Notes: generated by a model not told the origin, from the sequence alone. 64,000 nucleotides of DNA from Phlebiopsis flavidoalba (GCA_035772785.1 JAOCPU010000002.1:1054001-1118000); one strand, 5' to 3'. Numbered from the stretch's first letter, positions 49,863-63,600 are shown. A program made the numbers and translations.

Positions 49863-50842
49863 GTCTAAAGGTCTTCACAGGCGTTCGACTGAGCTATGAC
49901 GACCTAGCAGAAGGGCCGCCGGGACATTCGGCACGCGCATACAACTTCTTGCACGAGGATAGTGACCCTGCCAAAGAGACTCATCGTATACGCAGCAAAC
50001 ACCTCGACACCGCATGGGGTAACTTACCGTGCACACGGGTCCTCGAATTGGCACACAACCGCGCGCGGAGATCACACACAACAGGCACTGCAGGAAGGTT
50101 ACAGTCCGGTGTTGATCGCGGTCCCTACTGCAAATACCATCATTCCAGACCGTCGAGGAACTTGCGTTGTGACTTTGCATGCCTAATTGGGCATCCGCGC
50201 ACTGCCACCAGGCGAGGTCCGATGTCGTTCTATGGAGTCCCTCTTGTGACATTTGCCCGCGGGGGACGGCCTGCAAGATAGGAAAACTTGCTTTTAGGGG
50301 TGCGTACGTTCATAAGTAACATGGTAGTTTGATCGCTTCATGTTACACCCAGAACGTTGTTTGCTATCTATAAAGCGTGTCATGAGCATGCATCCAGCAT
50401 AGTCACAACATAGTCAGCTAACAAAAGTGTTTTAAACCAAAATAATAACATCGTAGAGTTTCGTCTTGCCAACTATGGGCCACACGATACATGGGCCAGA
50501 TAATTTATCGCGACAAGATGGTAGTCGAGAGTCAAAGAACCAGAATACACCGGAACAAGGCCGCGGACTTCACAGTTAAAATCCACGTGGCATTCAATCA
50601 CATGACACGAGGACTTCTGGCGTCTCGTACGCCACGAGCTTAACCTGGCTTGACTCTCTCGTCCACCGGCTGTGTTCTGATATTCGGACGATACCCTAAT
50701 CACTGCTCTCATTATATACCCAAGTCTTTTGCATCTCAGCGGAGAAACATCACATTGTATTTTGGAGGTTCGTACCGACCCTCTCCCAGCCTCAAACACA
50801 TCTCATTTATGACGGTTCCCCATTTTTGAGTCACCACTCGGA
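49863..50842. other. Stretch without supported genes, divergent promoters
   Basis: A 133-codon minus frame (50276-49875), a 110-codon plus frame (49949-50281) and a 108-codon minus frame (50799-50473) are open, but none resembles a known protein. The region separates the divergent caspase-domain and ATG6 genes. Confidence 0.45.
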
Positions 50843-52648
50843 ATGAACTATATCTGTCAGCAATGTAAACAGCCCCTACAAGTGCGCCCTATGTTATTTT
50901 GATTCTCCGAGCCTGTTTCTGAGTACTCGCTTAGCTAGATGCCTCTTTGGTGGATCTATCCCCGTCAGCGTACGATATGATCGCTGCGTCCCTGCCACCT
51001 GCTCCAACGACACGGTCTCTTTCGGCGCGCAGAGAAGTTCGCGCAGCTCCCCTCCCCAACATCCGTGAAAACCGCATGGCAGCCGCGCGCGACTGCTCAG
51101 CACAGTCCCGCGTCTCCCTCCCACACGGCGGGGGCAAGCCCACGAACGCCAATGCTGCCTAATGAGTCCTTTTGTGCTCCTCCAGGACTCGGTCGTGCGC
51201 AAAATACCCCTCGCCAGCGTCCCCGCCTGTGCAGCCGAAGAAAGCCCTCAGCCGCCAAATCTCGGCAGAATACGTCCGCACGCGCCCCAGCAGCCGGGTG
51301 TCCAGTGAGGAGGTGAACGCACCGAACCCCTCGCCCCTCTCAGCATCACCTGCGGTCCACGCTGCGGCTGTTCAAACCTTTTGTCAAGCCGCACGGAGCT
51401 CGATCACCCGCTGTGTGCCGAGTGTACGCAGAGTCTGCTCGAGACACTGACGAAGCAGCTTGAGGAAACAAAGAAGGAGCGTGATGGGTACATCGCGTTT
51501 GAGAAGGAGGTGCGCAAGGAGAAGGAGCGCGAGCGCGAGGGGCCGAGCAGGGCGAGTTGGACGCGAAGATAGAGAAGCTCAAGGACGAAGAGCGGATAGC
51601 GATCGAGCAGCTTAAGGCCGCGGAGAAGGAGCGACTCCAACTTGAGCAAGAGACACCAAGGCTGCTAGAACTCGAAGAGAAGGCGCTTGAGGAAGAAGAG
51701 GCGGAGTGTGTTCCCAGACACGTCTCAGGTGACAACGGCACCTCGTGACACAGACCCTTACGGTGCAGGTTCTGGCGGGCGCACAACGCACACCTGCTCA
51801 TCAAGTCGGCGGAGCAGGGCCGCACAATTGGCGTCGCTCCGCGCAGCCATACGCCGCCGACTCTGCGACATTGGACAAGCTGGGAGCGCACTAATGTCTA
51901 CAAACGATGCGTTCTGCATCGGACATGATGGCGTGTTCGGAACTATCAATGGCCTCAGATTAGGTCGAGTGCCTGGAGTGCCTGTAAGCTCTCCACTGTA
52001 TTGCATGGCGGTGTCAGCTGACCCCCTGTTTAGGTCGATGTGGGCGGAGATCATGGCTGCTGCATGGGGACAAACTCTACTTTTGCTGTACAACGATAGC
52101 TAGAAAAGCTAGACTTTTACGTTTCTTCAGTGTTTCGAAGGGTACGCCGTGTCGCCTCATCTCCACCCGCACCAGCTCTCAAGTTGTCGTTGGCAGGTAC
52201 GCGGCTGATACCGATGGGTTCGTTCTCGCGCATTGAACGAACGACACCAACAGACAAGGCGACGTACGAGCTCTGATGGCTCGGGCGACCTGCATCTTGG
52301 GCGATTGCTGGCATAATCGACGCTTCGACTTTGCCATGGTCGCCTTCCTGGATTGCCTCAAACAGGTGATTGATTACGTGCGTTCGCAAGACTCGCATGT
52401 AGAATTTCCACACCAGTGCGTGTCACTCGTTGCCTGCGTGGGACCGTGCACTCACGGACCTTGTGGGCCACTAGGATCGTCAAGGACAAGATAGGTGAAG
52501 CGTCCGTGAAGCTGCAGTTTCAGCCAGGAGGAAGCGTGGACGCGTGCCTTGCGCCATGTTTTGCTGGCCCTCAAGCTCCTGCCTCAAGTGGACAACCAAC
52601 GGCAGTGCCCCAACGGCTGAGGTGGCGTCGCGCTTCGAACGACGCTAG
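50843..52648 (+). CDS. ATG6: Autophagy protein Atg6 / Beclin-1 (Vps30)
   Basis: Atg6 is a subunit of the class III PI3-kinase complexes that start autophagosome formation and vacuolar sorting. Exon 1 (50843-50881) encodes [13 protein letters not shown]; after a 53-nt intron the family start continues [21 protein letters not shown] Pro/Ser-rich segment follows, then the BH3-like stretch [12 protein letters not shown]. The coiled coil is unmistakable: [60 protein letters not shown] and [12 protein letters not shown]. The evolutionarily conserved C-terminal domain gives [61 protein letters not shown] and [11 protein letters not shown], ending with [13 protein letters not shown] at the TAG at 52646. 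At least five frame changes interrupt it. Length is normal. Confidence 0.93.
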
Positions 52649-53616
52649 CACTGGTCGAAGATCGAGGTAGGCGACCCGAGTTGAGCTGCATGATCTGTCA
52701 GCCACGGCGCGTCATGGGGGCCCTTGCTGTCAGCAGAGCACAGCGATCTTCGTAAGATCGCCTTTGGACGACGTGAGTATTCGCGGAAAACCTGGTTGGA
52801 CGAGGTTCCTCGATGTGTAGTCGTTCGCGTAACTGGCACGAAATGAAGTGGTTCGACGGCTGATCAGAAACCTGTCTTCCGAGCAGAAGTATGGTCAGGC
52901 AGCGTTCCCTTTCCCCTATGTTTGTAGGTGGAAGCCACTCGGGTTCTCGCATTTCTTCGGGAGAGTACGTTAGGTATCTACACACGTCAATTGAATCCGA
53001 CGCCCCAGCGCGAAGCTTTTCCTTGCGCACACATAAAACCGTGAGAGTAAGTAGCGTAGCGACCACAGAGGTAACGGGCAAGGCGATGGTGTTAATTCCC
53101 CGTAGCCAAACGAGTCGATAGCTATTCCTTCCCCGTGCGGATATCTCTGAGTACTACTTAGCGACATTGACATAGCATATTTCTAAGCGTAAGGGGCGTG
53201 TATATTGTGTGCAGGACGCCGTACACGCACGGATGGACGGACACGCTTGACCGAATCGTCGTGCAGTTACGCTCGAAGCCGCACTCTCGACTCCGTTTTT
53301 GTGTTTTTTTGTGCTCCTCGCGCATTGGGATTTCGCGATGAGAGTTTTTGCAGGCCGAGGCAGGAGGTGGGACATGTGCGGAGATGTATTATCTGATTTA
53401 TTTTCTTCGGGGACCAAAGTGGGTGTGGCTGGAGACGATTCTGGTGGATTCAGCCGCGAGAGCTTATCCTGTTGAGGCACGCGGTATAAAGCCTGGTCCT
53501 GCTGAGTAAGTGTCGCCAGTTGTCATCCGCTCGGCCTCTGCATCCGGACGCGACTGTGAAAAGGACCGCTGCTAAGTTTCTGACCTCACCAAGACTTTGT
53601 TATCCACGCGCCCCCG
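52649..53616. other. Stretch without supported genes
   Basis: Overlapping frames on the minus strand (53081-52698, 53480-53154) and plus strand (52891-53121) have no recognisable family. The right part is the upstream region of the glutamate-cysteine ligase gene, with a TATAAAG at 53487. Confidence 0.45.
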
Positions 53617-56600
53617 ATGGGTGTATCTCTTGTCACTGGGGCACCCCTCGCATGGGATGACGCGAAACAGCACGCAGACCCACGTCACGGGACACATGGC
53701 ATTACCCAATTCCTCAATATTTGGGATCGTGTCCTCAAGGACCGATGCCTGCGGGATGAGCTGCCATTATGGGGGAGATGAGGTACGGGACCGCAACTTC
53801 TTGTACGCTGTGATGCCGCGCAAATTAAACCTCGTTTGTCTCAAGATAGAATATATGGTCGTTGCTTTTGACAATGCGGAAGCGAAATGCGAAGCTGTCC
53901 CTACCGCCAGTCAGAGCCAGAGATCCTCGCGAAGCTGCAGACGATCGTGGAGGACTTTGCGTGCGGTTGTTGAAAAGTGTGTCTTCACTACTTTTTCCAC
54001 ATCCTAGTACCGTCCTTGAACCCTCTCGGCTGTTACAGCAAGTCGGCCCCACATAACATCCTGAATATGGCCGCTATCATGCTCGAGTCAACTCGGGTCA
54101 CCGTATACAGGGAGCTTGAAGGATCTGCTATGTGTGGAGGAAAACATGCCGCGTGTCCGGCAAGTTTCTACGAAACTTCCTCACTTTCTACGGGCACTTT
54201 AACCTGCTCTTTATTCAGACGCCACATTGCCCGCAGATATCTGGAAGAAGAACGAGCTACCGTTCACTGCCTCACGTCGTACCCCCGCCATTTCGGCGTG
54301 CAGAGGTGTTTACGGAACCGCACTACGATCTCCGCATACGCCGTTCTCGAGGCCATGTAAACCTGTCCTGCCAGAGGAGATCACAAAAACCACCACGCAC
54401 GTTTCCCGTCGGTTGTTTTTGATACTCCAGGATAGAATTGTCCTGGATCCGACATATTCTTCTCCCGTAGAACCCCGCACGGGATAATCCGGAGAAGACG
54501 AGGCTCGAAGGCTCGACATAAAACCTTCCTCTGTCATAGACGAGCATACCACACCGGCCTTTCTCGACTCCCCACGATACCATGGAGCGGAACATCTACA
54601 TAGAGGATCCGGGTGAAGCACCCATTGCCGGCCCTACGACTTGCGCATCGATAGGCGGACGATATCTCTCCGATGCGAAAACTGGCGCGGCGGCGAAGCT
54701 AGCCCATATCTCCATGGGAACGCGATGGGCTTCGGCATGGGATGCAGCTGCCATTCAATTGACCTTCCAAAGCGTGCAACGTTAGAACGAAGCCAGGCGG
54801 CTGTAACGAACGCGCTCGTTCCCCCTTGCTCCTATCATGGTATGACAATCGGTGGGCCGTTGCTGACCCTCTTTGGCTGTCGGTAAATTGAAACCGCCGC
54901 CGCAGCTCGGCTGACCTGCGCGGGCAAGTCCGCTCATGGTTCGTGGTACATCGGGGGGGGGCCCGGGGGATAACCCGTCGCACTCTGCCGTTTGGGACGT
55001 CGTATCGGCTTAGCGTGGATGACCGCAGCAGTAACAGAGGAGCGCGGGCTCAAAGTGAGAAAGCTCGTATGACTGTTTCTTAACGCATATTATCTGACAA
55101 AAGACATAGCTACTGGAAGGAGAGCCGATTCACGGGCATGCCTAAGGTCAAAGATTACGCAAAGCGTCAGCATATGTAACATGTCGGATAGCTGGTGTTA
55201 ATCGGCAGAGTACAATGATTACCCCCCTCGACGTGCGCCGTACGATGCAAGCCTATAGACGACCGTTCTCTTAGCCCATGGTAAAGAAAGCGCATCACTG
55301 CAGATGCCTAAGACAGACGTCATATGCTGATTGATTACGCAGGCATCGCACAAACGAACTGCACTAACTTTTCTCGGCATATTTCTCATTTATGTATGCG
55401 GGATCCATTAGTAGTATGACTTTCGGATAACGATCGATCAAGACGACCGCAACCAGTAAAAAAAATTACCACTTCGAAGTTGCGTACACGTTACTCCAAA
55501 ACCATATTTACTTCTTTTCTGACCGTGTCACAGAACATTCAATCAACGAACTGGCTAAACGGCTCCGATTCAAGCGCGCCGCCCGCCAACTCCCCATCGG
55601 CTGGCGCGGTCAGAGTTCCGGTCGATGGAAGTGCAGCCTACGGACTTTGAGAACGACGCCTTTTGCCGTATTCATCGTCCTCCTCCTCTCCCGTGCCATT
55701 CTTCACGTACGGTTTTTGAACCTCTACCTCCCCAATCTCCAAAGTACGCGTCAATCAATTTCTATTATCGCATTTGACCTGACAATCGACCCGTAAACAG
55801 GTCGACGAGAATATGGACCGCGCCCAACGGCGCGCGATGCCGTACACGCGGAAAAAATTCTTCTTCCGGAAAGACATCTTCCCGCCGGGCGTGCCCTCAC
55901 CACACGCTCTCGACGCCACTCTCAACTCACACACTATCATCATCCGGCGCGAACTCGCCCGTTGAGCCTCAACTGTTTGCACCGGGCACGTTTTTCTTCG
56001 CAAACCGAGACGCGCCTCCAAACTGCCTTCGCGCCGAGGTGCCCGCGCCCGCGCACGGCCCCCGGCGTTTGGCCCGCTTGAGGACGAGTATGAGGAGTAC
56101 TCGATGGCAGAGATCTTCAACGGCAAGGTGCGTTGCACGTGTTGTGCTGTGGTTTTGAGACTCATACCTGGCGGTAGGGCGAGGGTCGTTCCCTGGGTTG
56201 CTCACGCTTGTGCACTCGTACCTCGAAACCTTGAGGTTGAGGCGTCTGAGCTCATGAGGATTAATGAGTATCTCGATCCTGATCAAGCAAAGATCAAACG
56301 GTATGGATTGTGCCCTTGAAATGTGCGAACCATCTGATACAAACTTCTGACTCGTTTTTGACCAGGATCGCTCGTGACCCCAGCTACGTGGATCCGCAAC
56401 TTCGTACGGTCCCCACCCAGCGTACAAGTTCGACTCTGTAGTGTCTCAGGAGGGAGATTCAATCTACGATCTGTTTTTGTAGGCAATGGACGAGATGTAA
56501 GTGGTAGGCATAAAAGCGTTAGGCATCCTACTCACCTCAATGTTTCCTAGTGAGGGGCAAGATGGCGTGCGACTTCGGTCCCCGAGCTACTGCCATCTTG

Positions 56601-56670
56601 CTACACTCGTCTGGTCGTGCGGGTTTACAAGCCCTCCTCCACCTATACTCTGAAGAACAATAATCCTTGA
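53617..56670 (+). CDS. GCS1: Glutamate-cysteine ligase catalytic subunit
   Basis: This enzyme makes gamma-glutamylcysteine from glutamate and cysteine using ATP, the rate-limiting step of glutathione synthesis in the cytosol. The start at 53617 reads MGVSLVTGAPLAWDDAKQHA, then GITQFLNIWDRVLKDR, LWGDE and, after an intron, IEYMVVAFDNAEAK. Further blocks are HPEYGRY-MLEST, LKDLLCVEENM, RRHIARRYL, FTEPHYD, LPEEIT, RRRRGSK, DAMGFGMGCSC, LTFQACN, VDDR, EERGLK, AKHISHLYVRDPLVV, NIQSTNW, PPANSPIGWRVEFRSMEVQP, FENDAFAVFIVLLLSRAI, NMDRAQRRDAV, FFFRKDIFPPG, EEYSMAEIFNGK, PGLLTLVHSYLETL, TPATWIRNFVRSHPAYKFDS and PELLP. Order and overall length of about 700 residues fit the family. Frameshifts are very frequent, especially between 53880 and 55060. 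Conserved active-site segments survive. Confidence 0.93.
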
Positions 56671-57028
56671 TTTAATCTTTGGCCGTGATAGGGAAAAGTG
56701 AGGAAGGGACAAGGACTTTTTTGATAAGTAACAGAAGACGAATACCTATAAGACCGGACCAGCATTCATTCTTTTTGTATTACCTGAACGCACACTCTTC
56801 AACTCCGTCATCATTATGTAGCTCTTGTTCAATTGGTTTTTTTTGCCCTGTCGCAAGCTGGTCGGTCAATTCGCTCGCTCGTTGTGGAGTACTTTGTTCT
56901 GTAGACAGAATACCGCTTAATGTGATGTTGTAGCGATATGCACAGCCTTGTCAACAGCCAGCCAGTGCGGCCTGAAGAAGATTATATGTTTACATGTTGA
57001 TTGAGATATGCTTCCTTGATCTTAAACG

Positions 57029-58051
57029 TCATGAAAACACATCGGAAACACAGGAAGATAATAAGCCACTTACTGTCGAGCTATTTTTCCACGGGTGTCG
57101 TTTTTGAATGACCTCCTGGACCCCTACCCCAGCTTGAATATCCGTCATACACAGAGCGTCAACGTCCCTGCCACTTCTCTCTGCCACTCGTAATGACTTC
57201 GGTACCAAATCAGGCTTTGCGAATAAATACGACTCCATCCTCGTCCGCGACGACAAAGTCGCCTGGTTTGACGATAGCGGGCGGGAACGCGCCTTCCACG
57301 CCTTGCTCGCTGGCCCTCAGGCGCTATGTACCACTGGGACGTTCACCGCTGAGGGGCGCGTCGGACGGCCGCAAAACGGCGACCCATGGCCGCAGAGATC
57401 AGATTGTTTGTTCCCTCACAACTGTCAAATGGGCAGACCACAGGGAAACCCTGGGTCGGCCATTGCTAGTGTCTCGGCGAAGTCCTCCTGTTGCAGGCCG
57501 TAGGAGATGGGGGTCCGAAGAGATAAATGGAAGACAGCATAGCACTAAGATAACCATCACCCCCCTTGGCGGCCCTGGCGAACTCTGTGGGTGGTTCGCG
57601 CCCTGGCGGGTCATCGCGAGCCCGCCCAGACGCAGTAGGCGCCAGTCTGTTTTGACCTCTATGTACGGCAACGGCAGCGCGTCATGTTAGTAGGTGTGAA
57701 AGCAGTTTTAGTGGGGTTAAAAACGCGGGGAGCAAGAGAGCGCGCCGTACGAAGGGGGGAGCTGCGATGACGATCACAGAGCCAGCCGGCGCAAGTGTAC
57801 TCGGTAGTCCTGACGAAATGAGCAGGCCAGCTTCGGCGGCGGCAGACTTGTCAGAAGCCCAGCACCATCTGCACAGTGGTATAGCTCAGGCCCGCAGAGA
57901 CGCGTCCGGGTCTGCGGCCTGTGACGGGGACAGCATGTGGATGTCCGGGATGTGGCCACCATGGGGCACGCCCAGTTTGATCAGAGCGTCAGATAGTGGG
58001 TTTCACAAAGTGGAGAATATTGGACAGTGAGCTGGCTGAGGAGGTAGACAT
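57029..58051 (-). CDS. RraA-like family protein, possible oxaloacetate decarboxylase / HMG aldolase type
   Basis: Members of this family share a fold with bacterial RraA and act, where tested, as 4-hydroxy-4-methyl-2-oxoglutarate aldolases or oxaloacetate decarboxylases with a divalent metal. The start at 58051 gives MSTSSASSLSNILHF. After a frameshift come DALIKLGVPHGGHIPDIHML, ASDKSAAAEAGLLISSGLPS and LAPAGSVIVIAAPP. The middle portion is damaged by indels (57690-57330). The C-terminal part is clear: VEGAFPPAIVKPGDFVVADE, then DGVVFIRKA, DLVPKSLRVAERSGRDVDAL, CMTDIQAGVGVQEVIQKRH. The metal-binding Gly/Arg-Asp motif expected in the middle could not be confirmed. A GTAAGTGG sequence near 57070 may be the donor of one more intron, so the 3' end is approximate. 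Confidence 0.82.
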
Positions 58052-59455
58052 GGCGCGTAAGATTGGCTGTAGTCTGCCTAGAGCTGACTGCAATCGAAGG
58101 ACGCGGTGCGGAAGCAAGCTCGCTAATGGGCGCTGTCCCCCGCTCGGAGAGCCGATCCTTCGTGGCGGCCACGTGTGTACTGAGTGCATATCACGTGGAT
58201 CGGCTTCCTCGTCCCGCCCAATCCTTCTAGTGAACCTGGTGGTTACTCTCTCGAAAGGTTTCAAGTGCATACTAATTTGGAGATGACTTAATGTAGGTGT
58301 TGCTTGAATGCGTAGAGCTCACCTCTCCTGCTAATTTCTTACATTTCTAAGTAGCCGGCTGTTATGTTGTATCAGTAGAATTCCATTTCGCTGAACGTTG
58401 CCACACTTTGGATGCTCATTTTTTATTTATTGAGTCCCCAACCCCACAATCGGCTATTTTTTATTTTTATTATTGATTTCCCACTTTCGGCGGCCGAAAG
58501 AAGAAGCCTAGACAGCTTCATTCAAGACTTTGCACTCGATCCGTTTGGATATTGACTCAACAGTGGGCTTGCTTATTAATAGCGACGCGTTAACGTATGC
58601 TGGCAGGTGGGTAAATAAAAGCGACTCAACGACTCGCATGTTGTGACTATCGCCTTGACATGCTTATATGTATGGCAAAACAAGGGTCATGCGAACCCTC
58701 TGACTGCTAGTAGTAGTAAGACCAGTTTTCCCGTCGCTTCGACTCAGGTCGAGATAGGCTCAGGATCTTAGCTATACATTGGAGAAGCGTTTTACACTCT
58801 GTTCCTGCTTCTCGGCGTTGAGATCGGGCCGTTCCAACGAAGTATCTTACGGCGAATTGAATTTCACAGTGATGGATGGTACGGTATCAGCAGTGGGTAA
58901 GTTGTCGGTAAACATGCTGGTTAGGGATTGGCTGTGATCGCGTAACTGGTGACGCTCCTTACTGGCCGTGTTACATCTCTGATGGGCATTTACTTATCGG
59001 AATACTTACTTTTACTCTACTCGGCCTGGACGAGCCTCGATGCCCGCCTGGCATCTTTACATCTTGCCGTTGTTAGTACTCCCGGTACGTGTGCCCTTCC
59101 GTAGTCTAAGTTGGAGCTGCCTGGGAGAGTGCAGTGCCTTTATTGACCGTGTATCCCACAGGAAGTGACAGGCAAGGCGTCTAGGCGCAATCACAACCAC
59201 ACAGATGCCGCCAATTCGCGCAATCCCAGCGAAATTGCATTTACACTAGCCTGGTGGCGCAGGTCGCTGTCCAATGTACCCACTTCTTCCTTTGCTCCCG
59301 GATCTGCTGCGGTAACGAGGACAGTCCTTTCACCCACCACCCCTCCCGTCGCTGTACGTGTTTCGTTGTTTCGATATTTATCAACTACTCCAGCTTAAAA
59401 GTAGTCTTTAGCTACCTCGGGAACAACTCTATAATCCTTTCCGTACGCTTTTACT
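58052..59455. other. Stretch without supported genes
   Basis: The left half is AT-rich (T/A runs at 58420-58480) with no long frame. A 77-codon plus frame at 59165-59398 has an intron-like upstream context but no recognisable family; it could be a 5' exon of the next gene. Confidence 0.45.
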
Positions 59456-60558
59456 ATGTCTACGGCGCGGCGACATTCCTTGGCCGTGGTGCCTGCCTCC
59501 ACACCTGAAAAGAAGAAACGTTTTTCCTTCCTTCGTCGCCGGTCAGCGATCGTGACCATCGTACCGGTAGTAGATTCGCCCCCTGAGAGCATTGGCCAAA
59601 GCCGATCTCCTTCCCCCGCCAACCCCCTCCTATCACCACCGCCCCGTCGAGTCCCGTTCTCCGTGCTGCGTCCGTACGCTCTTCGATATCTTCCTCGCGT
59701 AGCCCGGCACGGGCGCTCTCTGTAGACCAGATACTCGAAGAGCCCGCTACACATCCCGACGGTTCTACCAACGTACGCAAACCGCGGCATACCCCGTCGC
59801 AAGCAGCGACCTATGGCTTCACGCCGGACGTCCCCCTTTGCCATGGTCGCTGTCGCCGAGCGTCTCGGAGATCGCAACTCACGGGCTGTATCACATAAGT
59901 GTCGGTGTCAATGTCTGGATGCCGACTATGACCGTAACGACAATAGACGAGGCTACGAGAGAAGATGGGCCTGTAGTAGCAAGCATTGAGTGAGTAATCG
60001 CAGCACGGAGTGTGTTAAGTGCTCTAATTTATCCCTGTAGACTTGGTATATCTTCCTCGCCAGCCACGGTAACGATGGGTGGAATGTGTCGCCACTTAGA
60101 TAATGTTATCTTCAGAAAGAGAGTGCCAGCAAGTGAGACCATCTCCTCGCGTATTATTACATTTGTTGACTTTGATCTAGCTCGAGACTCTACTTCATCG
60201 GGGATGGCAGGACGATCAAGTGGAAAATGGACCCCAAATCATGGCAGGTTAGATCTCTTTCGAGTCTGCGGTGGTCTATGGAAGCCGAAACTGAAATCAT
60301 GAGTAGGCATATTTGGGATCCACGCAGTTGGCTACCTTCCTGCCAGACCCCCCACGAAAACTTACCCTACTACCGGCAGGACACCAGTTGTCCGACCACA
60401 TTATGGTTGCGCTCATCATCCTCATGCGCGAACATCTAACGCCGCTAGCGGGAATGAGCGGTGACTCAGCAACAACTGTTCAACTATTCACACGCACCAC
60501 AGTTACCGCGACGAATGATCACGAAAACCTACCCGCATCGACCAGACTGTATCGCTAA
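59456..60558 (+). CDS. Agaricomycete protein resembling the DUF6593 type
   Basis: The proposed start at 59456 gives MSTARRHSLAVVPASTPEKK, then a basic and Ser/Pro-rich region. The central part reads HGLYHISVGVNVWMPTMTVT and TIDEATREDGPVVASIE; after a 51-nt intron (60 kb boundary, donor GTGAGTAA at 59990) comes LGISSSPATVTMGGMCRHLD, NVIFRKRVPASETISS and ITFVDFDLARDSTSS. A KWKMDPKSWQ block follows, then LATFLPDPPRKLTLLPAGHQ and LSDHIMVALIILMREHLTPL. The layout (Trp-Lys core, short beta strands, final hydrophobic helix) recalls the fungal DUF6593 family of unknown function. This is a judgement from memory; the start is uncertain and two frameshifts are present. Confidence 0.45.
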
Positions 60559-60639
60559 CATCACCACTAAATTATTCGCTTGTACTATACTATTATACCC
60601 AACCCAGTGATGATAATGACTACTATAATACTTGCATTG

Positions 60640-63600
60640 AACTCATGCTTACATGGCTCCATACATATAACCAGGCTGCGATTTGGGGACAGGAAGCGGG
60701 CGTTCTGAGCCTTGAGCAGAGGGATACACCTTGCGGTGGGGGCCTCCCCTTCTTTTTGCTCGCCCTGTTTTCACCTGTCATAGACATCAGTGACTTCCGT
60801 ATGTACATGCTAGGGCTTTTTTTCCTCTGCTCACCTCTCCAGCTTGTTTCTGCTTAGCATAAAATGCGAAACAGATCCGCAATCTGCTGTTCCAAACACC
60901 TGTGTCGCTCGCGCTTGCAGGCGGCTAACCTCCTGCGTCATCGACACGACCTCGCGTGTGAGCTCCTTTTTGAACTCTTCGACATGGACTGAAGGGAACG
61001 ACAATCAAAATCATGACATGGCGAGCGATTTGCAAACGTACTTTGCACGTTGATTGTAGTCGCCTCCTTCATCGCTTCAACAAAGCGTAGGCGCTCACCT
61101 CGAATATCGTTGGACAGCTCTGGACGGGGCGGGGTGAGCCACCCTGTACACTTTTGCAAATACTGTGAACTGACCTGAAGCTAGAGCCTTAAGCATAGTT
61201 GCTCCTGGTAGTCTGCCGTTGCTGGTCAATCAGCGCCATCATGGTGTCCGTGGCTATGAGGGAGCATGAGCGCGCCACACTGCCGCTGCGCAATATCGAC
61301 GTCCAAAACACCTGCACTCACGAAATTGGTTACGAGCCTCCGCAGTTTGCATGTTCTCATGCACGGCTGCCATCAGGCCTTCGACGGTCATCTGCAGTGC
61401 TACCGACGTGGTCGCCGCGTTGCTTGTTCTCGGCAAGCATCTGTCGAACTTCGGTCAGGAGACCCCCGCCGCCTGCGGGCGGTTTGTGGAATTTGGCTGG
61501 CCGTCCTCTCCGACAACCACCGTGGGTCCGAGCTCCTTACAGAGATGCTGCACGCCGGCAGCCACAGACTCGATTTGCGACGTGCCGTGTTTAACAAATG
61601 TCTCCAGCCACTGCGTAACCAGTCAGAATAATGGCAATCGTAGCGCGCGAGGGACTGACTGTGTTGAGTTCGTTCAAGTATCGGGCGCTATCTGCTTGCT
61701 GTGTCACCTGCTCCTCTCGTTTCGCTTGCTCCTCCTTGACCAAGGCGAACATTTCCTCGATCTACATCACCATTAGCGTTGAGACCTTTGCTAGATGATA
61801 GCGGGCCATACCCATCAGGTTGCACAATGGGACCATCCGTCCCGCCTTCCTCCTTCGCTGGCGCAGGTTGGGATGCTTGGATTGCCGACAAAATCTCCTG
61901 CAACCTATCGTGGCAGGCACCGCGACGTCTTCCGCATTAGGCGCATTCGGAGGAGGTTGAACAGGTGACGTTGGTGTTGTTGTGTATTTCCACGGGCGGG
62001 GGTGCCTCACCGCGTTGTCGGCGTGTCTGATGGCTTCTGAGCAAGAAACTCTTCAAGCCGCTGCGACAGTGCCTTGCCGTGAATGTCCATCTTAATCTGC
62101 CCGCGAATCTCCTCGAGTTTTTCGCCATCATAGCGTCGGCTGTTTCGTGAGTGATTCCCTGGTTGGCTTTACCCGCGGCAGGAGAGGGGTCTTGCCGAAG
62201 TTCGAAGCAATGCGTCTACCTTTGCGTGTATGCCCTGTGAGCCCATGCTCATTTCTCTCACCTGGTGTTTCTCTACTCGCTTCATAGCGTCGTCGATTAT
62301 TCTGTAGTAGCAGTTTTTTTGACTCCTCATCGTATGTCCAGGGTTCCTAAGGTGTCGAAGTAGGGAGAGGAGTGTCAAAGACCTTTCCGCGACAACGGCG
62401 CCTAAGGTCTCTCAGGAAGGCCTTTGAGCTCGGGCCTTGACTTCGGAGATTTGGTGACGAGTTTATGTTGCTTAAACGAGTTTGCTGTTCTCGATTGGCA
62501 AGAATTGACGAATGGCAGGGCTCGCTAGAAACGGCGAGAATAGGCTTAAAGACAGGTAGGGGCTTATACTGGGGGGTCTGATCCGCGATGATTTTGTCTG
62601 GTGATCTTGGCACTGGAGGGCATCGACCTCTCCTTGGATTGAGACGGAAGAGGTGCAGGCTCTTGCGGTATACGTCGGTGGGGCCTCGAGCCAGCGGGAA
62701 GGTGACGGTAAGGCAGCCGGTAGAGAATGAGGCATGTCTGTCTGCACGGTGAGGATGGGTGGCAAAGTCCTCGTCGGGGTGGCAGGTAGCGCCGTCAGAG
62801 TATCGGGAAGCGGGCGAAAACACATCAGGTCGTTCTGATACTTGAGGACTAGTGGCGTGGATTTTGGGAGAGGCGATCGAGCCAGGGGTTTTCTTCACTC
62901 CCAATGGATTGCCCGGAGGGGATAGAAGTAAGGCGCCTAGAGAGAGGAGAGACAGGAGAGGCTGGCTTACTTCCACTGAATGAGTCGACAGCCGACTGTT
63001 GTCCAATGGAGGAAATTGTGCCGTGCCGGAGAAGGACACTCTGCCTTGGTAGACTAGGTTCAGTCGGGGACAAAATCTGGCGAGAGCGCGTGGATTTGGT
63101 AGGTGAGCCAGTCGATGAGACCGTGGAAGATCGCTCAAGTTCTGCAAGACGTTGCTTGACCATAGACTTTTGATCAAGGTTAAGGATAGATGGGGTCTTC
63201 TTCTTCCACCAGGGGTCGGAAGGCGCGACCACGTAGATTTGTCTGGGGTCATCAGGGGAAGAACCGTCTGAGAAACGGGAGGGTCGTACAGCTGCACCTT
63301 TGCAGGCTCCGTTACTTTCGATGACGTCAGAGGAACATCGGGGACCAAGGGAAGCTCGCTTTCAGTCGTAAGTGCTACAGCAGAAGCCTCTGTACCTCTG
63401 CAACGGAAGAATCGGCGGCCTCGACGTGAGAAGGGTTCATGGCCCACGTATCCGTAGTCGCGGTTGAGGGGCGTCGTATGGAGGGCGTTCTCTGTTCGCT
63501 GGCACGCAAAACGACGTCCCTTGATAGACCTTTGAGTAAACGTCGCGTTGGTACAAAAAGGAACTTACCAAATCGCATTGACCCATCCCGCCCGCGCTCT

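Noticed and set aside
49875..49912. tRNA-like sequence on the minus strand (TAGCTCAGTCGAACGCC)
   Set aside because: It looks like a D-arm, but no anticodon arm of correct size and no GTTCGA T-loop follow at the right distance.
62347..63447. A 366-codon minus-strand frame as an independent gene
   Set aside because: Neighbouring frames carry the more protein-like blocks (WWKKKTPSILNLDQ), so this is part of the PH-like/coiled-coil gene read across frameshifts.
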